Positions 44,293-53,771 of a stretch of DNA of 64,000 bases are shown piece after piece (position 1 is the stretch's first letter; each line of letters starts with the position of its first letter). Below the pieces are notes generated by a model. That model worked only from the letters and a program-made list of their open reading frames with translations, made no database searches and was not told where the DNA came from. Origin of the DNA: Shinisaurus crocodilurus (lineage: Eukaryota > Chordata > Lepidosauria > Squamata > Shinisauridae); assembly GCA_021292165.1 (NCBI GenBank), contig CM037879.1:242359797-242423796 (forward strand), in the 5' to 3' direction. The translations under genes and the position numbers were made by a program.

Positions 44293-44993
44293 CCTGGGTT
44301 CTAGTATTATGAGAGTGGAAGAAAAATGTCTCCACATTCACTTTCTCCAAACCATGCACAGTTTTCTACACCTCTATCATGTCTCTCCTTACTTGCCTTT
44401 TTCTAAGCTAAACAATCCCAGCTGTTGTTGTAACCTTTCCTAATAGGGGAGTTGCTCCAGCCCCTTGATCATTTTAGTTGCCCTTTTCTGCACTTTTCCC
44501 AACTCTACAATATTCTTTTTTAGGTGCAGTGACCAGAACTGTACTCAGTATTCTAAGTGTGGTTGCACCATAGATTTGTATAATTCTGTTTATTTTCAAT
44601 TCCTTTCCTAATTGTGCCTAACATGGACTTTCCTTTTTCGCAGCAGCCACACATTGGGTTGACATTTTCATTGGGCTGTCTACCACAGCCCCAAGATCTC
44701 TTTCTTGGTCAGTCACCACTAGCTCAGATCTCATTAGTTTATACCTGAAGTTGGGATTTTTCGCCCAAACGTGCATCACTTTACACTTGCTTACACTGAA
44801 CTGCATTTCAGTGCCCATTCTCCAAGTTTGGAGAGATCTTTTTGGAGCTCCTCACAATCCCTTTTTGTTTTAATCATCATCATAATCATCATCATCATTA
44901 ATTTCTATACTGCCCAATAGCTGAAGTTCTAATTTGGTATCAACAGCAGACTTGGCCACCTCACTGCTCACTCCTAATTCCAGATCATTTATA

Positions 44994-45244
44994 CAGTAAT
45001 ACCTTGGATTGCAAGTAACTTGGTTTGAGAGCGTTTTGCAAGACAAGCAAATTTTTAAATATTTATTTATTTTTTTTTTACTTGATATACAAGCAACGTC
45101 TTGCAATACAAGTACTGTAGTACGGCTTAAATTAAAAATCTCTGTACAAATTTTTTTGGGGGGGATTTTGTTTTGATATAAGAGTGTTTTGGATTACAAG
45201 CACGTTTCCGGAACGAATTATGCTCTCAATCCAAGGCATGACTG
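44994..45244. mobile_element. 251-bp Tigger/pogo-like MITE with TA duplication
   Basis: Left end CAGTAATACCTTGGATTGCA; right end on the minus strand CAGTCATGCCTTGGATTGAG. Flanked by TA at 44992-44993 and 45245-45246. The GTTTCCGGAACGAATTATGC stretch near the right end is like the TTCGTTCC subterminal motif of Tigger elements. It interrupts the old CR1: CAGATCATTTA before and AATCAGTTGAAAAGCATTGG after join into continuous CR1 sequence. Confidence 0.82.
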
Positions 45245-45469
45245 TAAATCAGTTGAAAAGCATTGGTCCCAATACAGATCCCTTTGGGACCCCACTGTTT
45301 ACATCCCTCCATTGGGAGAATTTACCATTTATTCCTACTCTCTGCATTCTGTTCTTTTACCAGTTACTGAGCCATAAGAGGACCTTTCCTCTTATTCCAT
45401 GACTGCTAAGTTTGCTCAGGAGTCCTTGGTGAGGAACTGAAAAGCATCTTAAAAATCCCTTCATCCATA

Positions 45470-45870
45470 TAAAGCTGCCTCACTCTGACTCTTAAGGGTA
45501 TCTACTGAGGCCCTGAATCATGTCCTCCTCCTATCAGAAGTAAAGCATATGGACATGAGGAACAGGGCCTTTTCTGTAGTGGTGCCAAGACAGTATGGAA
45601 CACCCTACCAAAGAGGATTTGCTTGGCCCATCACAGTTCACCCGTTGGTGGAAAGCTAAGACCCACCTTTTCCAGCAGGCATTTTTAGGTGTTACTTTTT
45701 GAAGGGTTTTTACTACTGCTTTTTAAAGTTTCAAACTGTATTGTAATTTAGTTTTATTTTAATTTAATGATTTTTATTTAATTTAATTTCTCCACTGTGA
45801 TTCCTATAATTATTAGTTTTCCTGAGAATATTTTTATTTAAAAGGTGGATTTAAAATGCTGTAAAAATCA
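45470..45870 (+). repeat. L2-like LINE 3' end
   Basis: Contains ATGAGGAACAGGGCCTTTTC then GGTGCCAAGACAGTATGGAA, equivalent to the RAFSV..P..W block, CACCTTTTCCAGCAGGC and a T-rich tail. Older and more diverged than the 15.05-kb copy. Confidence 0.6.
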
Positions 45871-45884
45871 ATAAAATTCATTGG

Positions 45885-46312
45885 GGCGCAATCCTATGGC
45901 CACTAGATAGGGTCTAGACAACCATAGGATAATTCAGAGTCCCAGCTCCAACCTCAGGAACGTGCTTCAAGGTCGGAGCTGGGACTCCAAACTCGGAGCG
46001 CTTCCCCCTGCCCTTGCAGCTGGCATGGAAAGGACCACACCGGCTGAGGCGACCTTGGAGACAGGCTTCTAGGGGCGGGGAGGGGATAGGCTCCAACAGC
46101 ATACACAGTATCCTGGCGGCACCTCAGCCTTCTCTCCTCATGCTTCGAGGCTGAACACGTAGATGGCTTAAATTGGCCATCTAACTGTTTTGCATGGTGG
46201 GAGGTGCGTGGAGGCGACCTTTACCTCCACACTCCTCCCGCCATGCATAGGATGCCCATAATCTTCTGAGTTTGGAGGGCTACAGGCAGCCTCATTGAAT
46301 TGTGCGGTCCCC
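45885..46312. repeat. GTGCAATCC-family ~430-bp element (copy 4)
   Basis: Starts GGGGCGCAATCCTATGGCCA and ends near TTGAATTGTGCGGTCCCC. Inside are two inverted GGAGCTGGGACTC / GAGTCCCAGCTCC blocks and GCCATGCATAGGATGCCCAT. Same family as 4.41, 16.18, 19.69 and 62.37 kb. Confidence 0.68.
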
Positions 46313-46319
46313 TGTGAAA

Positions 46320-48060
46320 AATTAATTGAAACTTTCAAGCACAGTGTCCCACTGCAACAAGATTATGCCATCCAAAAACAACACACCGAACAAACAGACA
46401 GACAGAAAGAGCAGGATAACAAGGGAGAACAAATCTGTTGTTAAATGTGATAATCAGGAAATGACTAAATTCTAGCAGGATTATATTCTTGAGTATAAAA
46501 TATGTATCAATCTCATCAATAAGTGTTTTCCCATTCCTGTGAAAATGGTCTTAAAAGGTGCAAAATCTTAGTCACAGATGGACCTTTTCTTGACATCTTG
46601 TGGGAGTATGGCTCTTCTCACATAAAGGTGTGATATTGCTAGGAGTCACAAAACATTAACATCTGAATGTGCATAATGGAGGTCAACTTGGCCGAATTCT
46701 GCAGATGTTTGGGTTTCTGACTGGGACCACAGGATGTTACAATTTACATTCAAGTTAGCCAGATTTTGCATTCCTACGCCTTTGCAGTGTTTACTTATTT
46801 TTATCTTAACTATGCAATCATAAATCTTGCAATTGACAGCAAGAGTATTTTCTAGCTGAATATGTATTTGTTCCATCTACAAGCATCCAACTGGACAACC
46901 CTCATCTCTGCCTTCTACATCACTTCCAGTTTATTATGAAAATCCTCAAAGAAGGCTGTGATTTATAGGCACACAGAATCACTGCTTGTGATTCTAACTT
47001 GGACCTCTCCAGCTCCCTCACAGGACCTGCACCCCACCTTCACTTCAACTTTAACTCAGACGCCCATAGACTATAAACATTCACTTCTGCTCTTGCCTGC
47101 ACCCCATATTTTTACTGTCTCTCTGGATTTGACACCTGACCTCTTCTTTACATTCTGAGCCTCACCTACATCCTCAGCCCAGCCTGATCTTCCATTACTG
47201 AGTGCTGATGTCCCTTGATCCTGAGTTTTATTTGACCCTAGTGCCTTTCTCAAACACAGTAATATCCAGGCATTATCTTCGCCTTCAGCTGGACTTGTAC
47301 CTAATCCTGCAATTAAGTATTGTCCTTACTTTGGAAGAAATTGTCAAGGTCAATGGAATGCAGCAACCATAATTGCTGCCAACGTATCCCTGGCAACATA
47401 TCCCTGCATGGCCCAAAGATGACACAAGGACATTCACTGATGTTTGGGGTGTTAAGTGAGTAAGGATGAAGATGGAGATCACTATAACTAGAACTGGAAA
47501 CAAAGTTGATGGTATACCATAATTGAAAATCACGAATGACAAGAACAAACCAAATAATGGTTGCCATAGCTTGTGCTTGTTATTAAATATGTTCCAACGA
47601 GGCTGTGAACAACATGAGCAGTGGTGGATACCACAACAGGTTCTTGGAGACTTTTATAGCAAGTTTACATAATTTCACCGACTTTTAATTTTTTAGAATG
47701 GTGTGGTGTGTGTGTGTTTTGCTTATCCTGATAAGGCCTAGAGATGATGTGGGCTACAGCTTTGAGCAAATAAATATATTTTATATAGATGACCAGTTTC
47801 CTCTGATCACCCTCCCCTGTATTATTATAGACTTAACTACAGACAGAGATATTACAAACATCTTTGCCAATATTTATTTATTTATTCATTCATTCATTTA
47901 TTCATTCAAAACATTTTAAATGCCCCTCATCAATATTGATTCTAGGGCACTTTACATGCTTAAAATTTAATAAATAATGATTCACTTTGGTGTAATTGAA
48001 TGCAATCTCATTAACAAAATCAAATCTCCATGTCAGAAAGAGGTCCTATGAAACTAGGTG
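46320..48060. other. Intronic sequence, no repeat recognised
   Basis: Intron between exons 7 and 8 of the minus-strand gene. A short ATTC/ATTT-type simple repeat lies at about 47868-47905. Short frames here lack splice sites that fit the gene. Confidence 0.4.
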
Positions 48061-48065
48061 CTCAC

Positions 48066-48269
48066 CTGTAGATAAATTCATCTTGGATTCTTTGGCCACA
48101 CCAACTTTACCATAGGCCAGATTTGGTGACCTTCCAGCCACTGGAGAACTCAAGGAAATGCTTCTCCCATTGGCTCTCTGAGAAGGAACATAAGAAGCAT
48201 TCTCAGCATTCTTGCTTTGATCATTTTGTTGGCAATTCCCTTTACCTTTAGGGTTTGAAGTATGCATTG
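48066..48269 (-). CDS. Unidentified host gene, exon 7
   Basis: 204 bases on minus, acceptor TATTTCTTGCAG, donor GTGAGC. The phase-1 frame reads MHTSNPKGKGNCQQNDQSKN, then SYVPSQRANGRSISLSSPV and GRSPNLAYGKVGVAKESKM, ending LST. Rich in S, N, K and Q, so probably intrinsically disordered. Symmetrical, 68 codons, the longest exon seen. No known domain recognised. Confidence 0.72.
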
Positions 48270-48312
48270 CTGCAAGAAATAATACAAGAATCAATATTTT
48301 CCCCAAACATAG

Positions 48313-48447
48313 ATTCACAGATTTCATAGATCATAGAGTTGGAAGGAGCCTACAAGGCTATCGAGTCCAACCCCCTGCTCAATGCAGGAAACTAGAAGAG
48401 GAGTCTCCCATGCAAGTAATAACCAGGCTTGACCCTGCTTCAGTGCT
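48313..48447 (-). repeat. 5S-rRNA-derived SINE with CR1-like tail
   Basis: Minus-strand copy: AAGCAGGGTCAAGCCTGGTT, ATTACTTGCATGGGAGACTC, then GAGCAGGGGGTTGGACTCGA and CTCCTTCCAACTCTATGATC. Ends in the ATAGATTTCATAGATC repeat only 44 bases from exon 7, inside intron 6. Confidence 0.8.
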
Positions 48448-48462
48448 GCTCAACATATAGGG

Positions 48463-48586
48463 CAGGGATGGGGAAATGGAGGCCCTCCTGATGTTGTTGG
48501 ACTATAAATCCCATAATCCCCAATCATTAGCCATGTGGGCTGAGGCTGATGGGAGTTGCAGTCCAATAACTGGTTCTCCACCCCTG
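48463..48586. mobile_element. 124-bp hAT MITE with perfect 8-bp duplication
   Basis: Left end CAGGGATGGGGAAATGGAGG, right end TGGTTCTCCACCCCTG. The interior foldback modules GGACTATAAATCCCATAATC and GGGAGTTGCAGTCCAATA are partly complementary. ATATAGGG is repeated exactly at 48455-48462 and 48587-48594. Lies in intron 6 of the minus-strand gene. Confidence 0.9.
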
Positions 48587-48727
48587 ATATAGGGGAATGA
48601 ATGTGACATGAGATCCGAATCTAAAGCTCTTCCTTTTAATAGATTGCCTCTGATGATAAAATACGACCAGGTGAATTTATTATGTCATGTGACTTTTTAA
48701 CCTACTAAAAATGATTGTTCAAAATAC

Positions 48728-48835
48728 CTTTTGCTGTCAAAGGGGTAGCTGGGTTTCTGGGTTCTTCAGAAATCCATTTCTTTTTCTTTACTCCTTTAAA
48801 ATGATGCTTCTTTATGCTTTCAGCATGGCTTGTAG
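48728..48835 (-). CDS. Unidentified host gene, exon 6
   Basis: 108 bases on minus, acceptor TTTTTCTTTAG, donor GTATTT. The phase-1 frame reads TSHAESIKKHHFKGVKKKKW and ISEEPRNPATPLTAK. A basic run (KKHHFKGVKKKK) could be a nuclear-localisation or nucleic-acid-binding patch. Symmetrical, 36 codons. Confidence 0.7.
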
Positions 48836-49129
48836 CTAAAGAAAAACAACATGACAGGATTCTTCTGTTCAATTCTAGAGCAATGATAAATAAGGAAGAC
48901 ACATCTCGTAGGGCTGATTCACACACTCATTGAGTATCCAGTGTGTGTGGCATGGTAAGGCCTTGCTGCATCAATGAAGTAACATATGTTCTAAGAACTA
49001 TATGTATAGAGACTTAAATGCATAACATGATTTTAACAATCATCCTGCCCCCAAACATCTTGCTGAGGTATAAATTGGTCTGATGTGGTATACCACCAAT
49101 ATCACATGTGACCCCATTTATAGAGATTA

Positions 49130-49530
49130 CCTTATTTATTTATTACATAAATTTATATTCCACTTTGTAATGAACTCTCAAAGTGGTTAACAGGAATAAT
49201 AAAAATGTAACATGTAACAATAAAAGCACAATAAAATAATCATTACTGTTCAAAACCATACTGGCTGACTCACCCCTGAGGGAAAGCCTGGGTGAAGAAG
49301 TAGGTCTTGAGCAGATGTCTAAAGATCAACAGTGAAGATGCCTGCCTAATGTCAATGAAGAACGCGTTCCAGAGGGCAGGCGCTGCAACACTAAATGCTC
49401 TGTTATAGGTCCTCCTGAGGTGGACCCTCAGTAACATGTGGCACCATCAGAAGTGCTCCTCCTGAGAGTTGCAAGGACTGGGCAGGGACATAAGGGGCAA
49501 GGCAATCCCTAAGGTTGTTGGGCAAGTCCC
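49130..49530. repeat. Probable old LINE 3' fragment
   Basis: ATTTATTTATTACATAAATT, GGTTAACAGGAATAATAAAA, GAAGAAGTAGGTCTTGAGCA and GAACGCGTTCCAGAGGGCAG are arranged like the antisense 3' part of an L2-like LINE (compare 40.6 kb). A related piece, AGCCAGTGCAGTTCTTTCAA with GTGTAGCACACTGTGGAAA, continues at 49758-49900 beyond the 5S-derived SINE, suggesting one LINE split by it. Confidence 0.5.
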
Positions 49531-49536
49531 AAGTTG

Positions 49537-49698
49537 TGGGTGGCTCAGCTTGTCTGAGTGTGGAAAGCTAAGCAGGGTCAGGCCTGGTTATTACTTGGAT
49601 GGGAGACCCCTCCTCTAGTCCTGCACTGAGCAGGGGGTTGGACTCGATAGCCTTGTAGGCTCCTTCCAACTCTATGATCTATGCAATCTATGAAATCT
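49537..49698 (+). repeat. 5S-rRNA-derived SINE with CR1-like tail, best copy
   Basis: Head GGCTCAGCTTGTCTGAGTGT, then GGAAAGCTAAGCAGGGTCAG, GCCTGGTTATTACTTGGATG, GGAGACCCC, corresponding to the 3' half of 5S rRNA with the pol III internal control region. Tail TGAGCAGGGGGTTGGACTCG, ATAGCCTTGTAGGCTCCTTC, CAACTCTATGATCTATGCAA, like the CR1 3' terminus. Four copies (37.62, 44.24, 48.31, 49.54 kb) share this join. Inserted within an older LINE fragment. Confidence 0.85.
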
Positions 49699-50063
49699 GT
49701 GTTTAGGGCTTTGTACGTAAACAACAGAACTTTAAACTTGGCACAATAGCTTATCGCAAGCCAGTGCAGTTCTTTCAACAGAGGTGTAGCACACTGTGGA
49801 AAAGAAGCCCATTAGCAGCCTCACAATTGCACTGTGCACCAGCCGTAGTTCCAGACCAGGCCCAAAGGTAGCCCCACATAGAGCACATTGGAATAATCCT
49901 ATTTTGAAGTTCCTAACGCTTGAACCTGCTGCTATTTGGCTGCTGCTGTTCAGTCTTCAGCTGCTGGGTGACCATATGAACTGGCCCATAGATACAATGC
50001 AACAGACAACATGACAGCCCAGTGTGGTTTAATTAACCCTTTGGGTGCCGCAACACATGCTGT

Positions 50064-50297
50064 CCACCATTATGAATATGCTGGCCCAGGGCAGGGGTTG
50101 CCATGGCTTGCTATGCCATCCAAACCCGGGCGGTGGGGATTATTTGAGGGTTAAACAAACCTCACATAACCCATGGTATGTTTTAGGGTTATGTGACAGT
50201 TGTTTAACCTCAAATAACCCTTGCTGCCCATGTTCAGATGACAGGACAAGCCACGGCAACCCCTCACTGGGGTTTGCATATTCATAATGATGGATGG
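50064..50297. mobile_element. Large foldback element
   Basis: Left arm CCACCATTATGAATATGCTG to GGTTAAACAAACCTCACATA; right arm ends GCATATTCATAATGATGGAT after TATGTGACAGTTGTTTAACC. The arms pair over about 100 bases around a centre near 50180 (ATAACCCATGG...GGTTAT). Weaker pairing continues outward to about 49975 and 50376. Probably a non-autonomous foldback DNA transposon; ends and superfamily not settled. Confidence 0.7.
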
Positions 50298-50399
50298 CAT
50301 GAGCTGCAGCTCCCCATGGGAAAATTAATGCACAATGTGCTGTTGTGCCATGTAAACTGGCCCAATGTAGTGATCCCACAGCCAGAGTCCCAATGCATT

Positions 50400-51050
50400 T
50401 TAAAAGAAGCTATTGACGGAAGCAATTAAAAAGAGCTGTTCACCAAGACAGAGGGGGGACTTCGCTAATAATAGTTGCACATATGAAAATGAGAGTGTCC
50501 TGAATTTTATGCAACTACATGCTACTTATTTCTGGCAATGGCTGATCATACATGGTGTTCTTCCACGTGCAGGCAGGGGCATCAGCGTGCAGCAGTGTTG
50601 GGCAACTGCCAAAGCCGCATCCCAACGGGGAGCCTACTATTACCCTCCAGAGCCCTCTGGTCCTGACGCTGCTACTCTGTAATGTTGTTGACTATTTTTA
50701 CCTCCCCCTCCAAGTGTGTGAGCAGTGGCAGGAACAAAGAGAAGCAGCCTCTGCCTGACTTGCCCTCTCTCTCTGGGAGGTGGTACAGATGGGGCCCAGA
50801 GAGTCAGGGTGGGTAGCAACAGCAAAGACTAGGTGGGGTTACTCAAAGAACAGGGCCCCATGAGGTCATCTTGCTTAAAGGCCTCCCAAAATCTAGAGCC
50901 AAAGCTGCTTATGGGACTGCTCAAAATATTCTTGAATGACTGAACTCTACAGAGTATCATGCTGTCAAATATGGCTACTTAGGTTAATACAGGAGGCCTT
51001 CGGGTATTTGTTGTTGTGACAAATGGCACAATGTGAAAAGTCAAGCTGAT
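50400..51050. other. Intronic sequence, no repeat recognised
   Basis: Unique-looking; no exon-like frame with fitting splice sites. Confidence 0.4.
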
Positions 51051-51059
51051 TACATCACA

Positions 51060-51376
51060 CAGGGGTGGGCAACATGGTGCCTATGGGCACCAATGTGCCC
51101 CCAGACAACTTTCTTGGTAGCCAACCAAGGTGCCCTAACCCTTACACTTTTTTAAAAAATTAACAAATTAAATTAATTCTGTCGGTGCTAAAAATGTGGG
51201 TTCAAAGGAGTTATTTAGTGTATTGGGCTCACTGCACCTTGGGCTTGTACTCAGTCTTTTGGGCAAGTTACCATGCCTTTGCCACGCCTCCCATGGAAGC
51301 TGTTTTGTGGTGGTGCCGATGATAGTTTCTCAAATTGCCAAATGTGCCCACAAGTCCAAAAAGGTTGCCTACCTCG
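51060..51376. mobile_element. 317-bp hAT-like element
   Basis: Left end CAGGGGTGGGCAACATGGTG, right end AAAAGGTTGCCTACCTCG (a CCCTG end with changes). Flanks ACATCACA (51052-51059) and ACTTCACA (51377-51384), 8 bp with one mismatch. Confidence 0.75.
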
Positions 51377-51784
51377 ACTTCACATATGCAAATATGCAAT
51401 GAAACCAAGCGTACTATGTAATACAGAACCCATCTGATGAACTGCTCAACTCAACCCCTTTTTAGTCTCTTGGAAAGTTGAAATGGTTCATGGACAGTAA
51501 AGATGATAATCCTAATTAACTCGCTTATCCTGCTGAACCCAAAATCAGCAACACGTTTATGTTGGCACCAAAGAGAGCAGAATGTGCCATAACTGAAAAT
51601 AACAAACTGAGTGTTAACTGTGATAAGAGAATGAAATTAACTGCCAGTACAGTTGAAGTCTCTGGCACATATTATAGACAACTCATACAGACATCTTGCC
51701 AGAATGTGTTTTCAAATCCAAGAAAAAGAAAAAATAATCATATTTTCCCAATTTAAAAAAAGACGAGGCATGAGCTCCAAATAC

Positions 51785-51892
51785 CTTTAACTTTTGAACA
51801 CTTCAGCACGGTAAATTCTTTTTCTCCACTGAACACGTTGCTTTGTATTCCTCCAACAAATATACTTCTTTGTGGCAAATAACAATCGCCTC
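51785..51892 (-). CDS. Unidentified host gene, exon 5
   Basis: 108 bases on minus, acceptor TCTGTCTCTCTACAG, donor GTATTT. The phase-1 frame, the only one open throughout, reads DCYLPQRSIFVGGIQSNVFS then GEKEFTVLKCSKVK. Symmetrical, 36 codons. Mixed hydrophobic/charged content suggests a folded segment. The next exon upstream is 7.6 kb away, beyond the DIRS element. Confidence 0.72.
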
Positions 51893-52110
51893 CTGTAGAG
51901 AGACAGAAAGCATGATAGAATTATCAGATAAAGAATAATAATAATGTCACAAAAGGAGGAGGTAAACAGTGGGGTACTCCAAACACTTATCATCAAATAT
52001 GTCTCTTTAACATTTATTAACAATTAGAAAAAGGAGTGAACAATCAAATGGCAAAATAAGCAGATAAGGACAGGTTGCTTACCTGTAACTGTAGTTCTTC
52101 GAGTGGTCAT

Positions 52111-52270
52111 CTGTGCATTCACACACATATGGGTTCTCTGCGCCTGCGCTGAGATCGTTCGGGAAACTTCCAAAGCTGAGGTGAATTGGGCGGGAGCCCC
52201 TCCCCCCGCGCGTGTCCCTTAGCGCGGCTCCCGCCCATCTCCTCAGTTCCCTGAGACCGCCTATTGCGAC
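52111..52270. repeat. DIRS inverted terminal repeat, 3' side
   Basis: CTGTGCATTCACACACATAT to CTCAGTTCC and GACCGCCTATTGCG. Inverted partner of 57902-58059; the two match almost base for base through the GCGCCTGCGCTGAGATCG and CCGCGCGTGTCCCTTAGC blocks. Beyond it, 52067-52110 is a unique end extension copied into the internal complementary region. Confidence 0.93.
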
Positions 52271-52438
52271 CGTCGGGACCGAGGATAATATTGCAAACAT
52301 TTGGTACCATAAAAAGAAATACGAACTCGGCATACACTTCGATATCGAGTAGGATAGTTAAAAATGGTCTCCCAACCCATTCCCTTTTGGTATCCATCGA
52401 ACTCGATGAAGACACCGAGCGGGGAAGGAGGGCGGGTT

Positions 52439-52534
52439 GTGTGAATGCACAGATGACCACTCGAAGAACTACAGTTACAGGTAAGCAACCTGTCCTTCTT
52501 CTTCGTGGTCTCTGTGCATCACACACATATGGGT
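52439..52534. repeat. DIRS internal complementary region (ICR)
   Basis: The left part (TGTGAATGCACAGATGACCA to AAGCAACCTGTCC) is the reverse complement of the element's 3' end at 52067-52118. The right part (CTTCTTCTTCGTGGTCTCTG to CATATGGGT) is the reverse complement of its 5' end at about 58036-58074. This fused complement of both termini is the expected template for joining the ends into a circle. One T is missing in TGTGCATCACACA relative to the terminal repeats. Confidence 0.92.
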
Positions 52535-52577
52535 AGATTAGCAAGCTGACTTACCGGAGGTGGGTCGGTGTCGGTAG

Positions 52578-53771
52578 TCAGATGGTGACCGAAGACAGGA
52601 CCGCTCTGCCGAATGCGTTCTGCTCTCTGGCTCGAACATCGAGGCGGTAATGCTGGATGAAAGTAGAGGGGGTAGACCAGGTCGCCGCCCTACATAAGTC
52701 CAGTAAAGGAATGCCTTTTCCGAAGGCTGTCGAGGTCGATAGAGCCCTGGTTGAATGGGCTATTACGGACCCTGGTAGAGAACGTCCAGCTAATTGGTAG
52801 GCAAGTTCGATAGTGTCCACTATCCAAGAGGATAGCCTTTGCTTGGATACAGAGAGGCCCGATTTAGGGGGGCCGTAGCACACAAAAAGTTGATTGGTCT
52901 TCCTTATCGATTCCGTACGGGCTTTGTAGAATAGTAGGGCTCGTCGGACGTCGAGGCTGTGCATCGACCTCTCGATCGTTGACGATGGGGACGGAAAGAA
53001 CGTTGGTAGAATAATGTCCTGTCCTAGGTGAAATTCTGACACCATCTTCGGTAAGAAAGTTATGTCATGTCTTAGGACGACTTTATCTTTGTGGAAGGTT
53101 GTGTAAGGTGGGTCCACTCGGAGAGCGTGCAGTTCACTCACTCTTCTTGCCGAAGTAATCGCTATTAAGAATAGTGTTTTGAACGATACCAGTCGCAGGT
53201 CTGCTTTAGCCATGGGCTCGAACGGTGGCTTTGTCAGAGCATTCAGGACCAAGGGTAAATCCCAACCTGGGACTATGTTGCGGACTGGAGGTCGAAGATT
53301 TTTAAGCCCCTTCAAAAATTGCTTGATTAATGGATGTACAAATAAAGACGTCCCCGTTGAGGCAGTTCTGTGCGCTGTCAGAGCTGCTAGATAGACTTTG
53401 ATTGATGAGAATTTCAGGCCACGGGTCATTAGCGAGTGGAGGAAATCGAGAACGGTCGAGATCGAGCAAGTCATTGGGTCTTTGCCTAAAGGTGAGACGA
53501 AATTAAGAAAGGCAGTCCATTTCCTGGCGTAGGAGAGCCTTGTGGAAGGCTTCCTTGCTGCTAAGAGGATCTCCTTCACCGCGTCCGATAGGTCTGTATC
53601 CGTTGCTATCTGATTCTCCAGGCCATTAGGTTTAGAGAACGTAGGTTGGGGTGAAACACTTTGCCTTTGTGTTGTGTTAGTAGATTGTCCTGTAGTGGTA
53701 ATGGGAGATAATCTCCCTGTGAGAGGTTGAGCAGGTGTGCAAACCAAGGTTGACGCGGCCACCGCGGGCAT
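52578..53771 (-). CDS. DIRS tyrosine recombinase
   Basis: 397 codons from the ATG at 53771, the first Met ahead of recognisable sequence; the open frame itself extends upstream to 54938 but there it merely overlaps the RT gene. N-terminal core-binding part: STRLSYARKWTAFLNFVSPL and LTRGLKFSSIKVYLAALTAH-like sequence. Catalytic domain: first Arg in ITSARRVSELHAL, His-x-x-Arg in IAHSTRALSTSTAF, and Tyr in TFIQHYRLDV. So the R..HxxR..Y set of tyrosine recombinases is complete. It should integrate the circular DNA intermediate. The stop is just upstream of the internal complementary region. Confidence 0.9.
   Translation of the reverse strand: MPAVAASTLVCTPAQPLTGRLSPITTTGQSTNTTQRQSVSPQPTFSKPNGLENQIATDTDLSDAVKEILLAARKPSTRLSYARKWTAFLNFVSPLGKDPMTCSISTVLDFLHSLMTRGLKFSSIKVYLAALTAHRTASTGTSLFVHPLIKQFLKGLKNLRPPVRNIVPGWDLPLVLNALTKPPFEPMAKADLRLVSFKTLFLIAITSARRVSELHALRVDPPYTTFHKDKVVLRHDITFLPKMVSEFHLGQDIILPTFFPSPSSTIERSMHSLDVRRALLFYKARTESIRKTNQLFVCYGPPKSGLSVSKQRLSSWIVDTIELAYQLAGRSLPGSVIAHSTRALSTSTAFGKGIPLLDLCRAATWSTPSTFIQHYRLDVRAREQNAFGRAVLSSVTI

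Larger units (their letters stand above)
43972..45450 (-). mobile_element. Old CR1 (L3-like) LINE with nested insertions
   Basis: Antisense CR1 3' region (CACAAGCAGGACATGAATGC at the left) running into reverse transcriptase. On minus, 44818-44618 reads SVSKCKVMHVWAKNPNFRYK and then ERDLGAVVDSPMKMSTQCVA, and near 45300 [11 protein letters not shown]. It is interrupted by a 50-bp piece of 5S-SINE tail (about 44243-44292) and by a Tigger-like MITE (44994-45244). Frames are heavily decayed. Confidence 0.78.

Noticed and set aside
49537..49698. Functional 5S rRNA gene
   Set aside because: Only the 3' half of 5S is represented and it continues into a CR1-like tail, as in three other dispersed copies.
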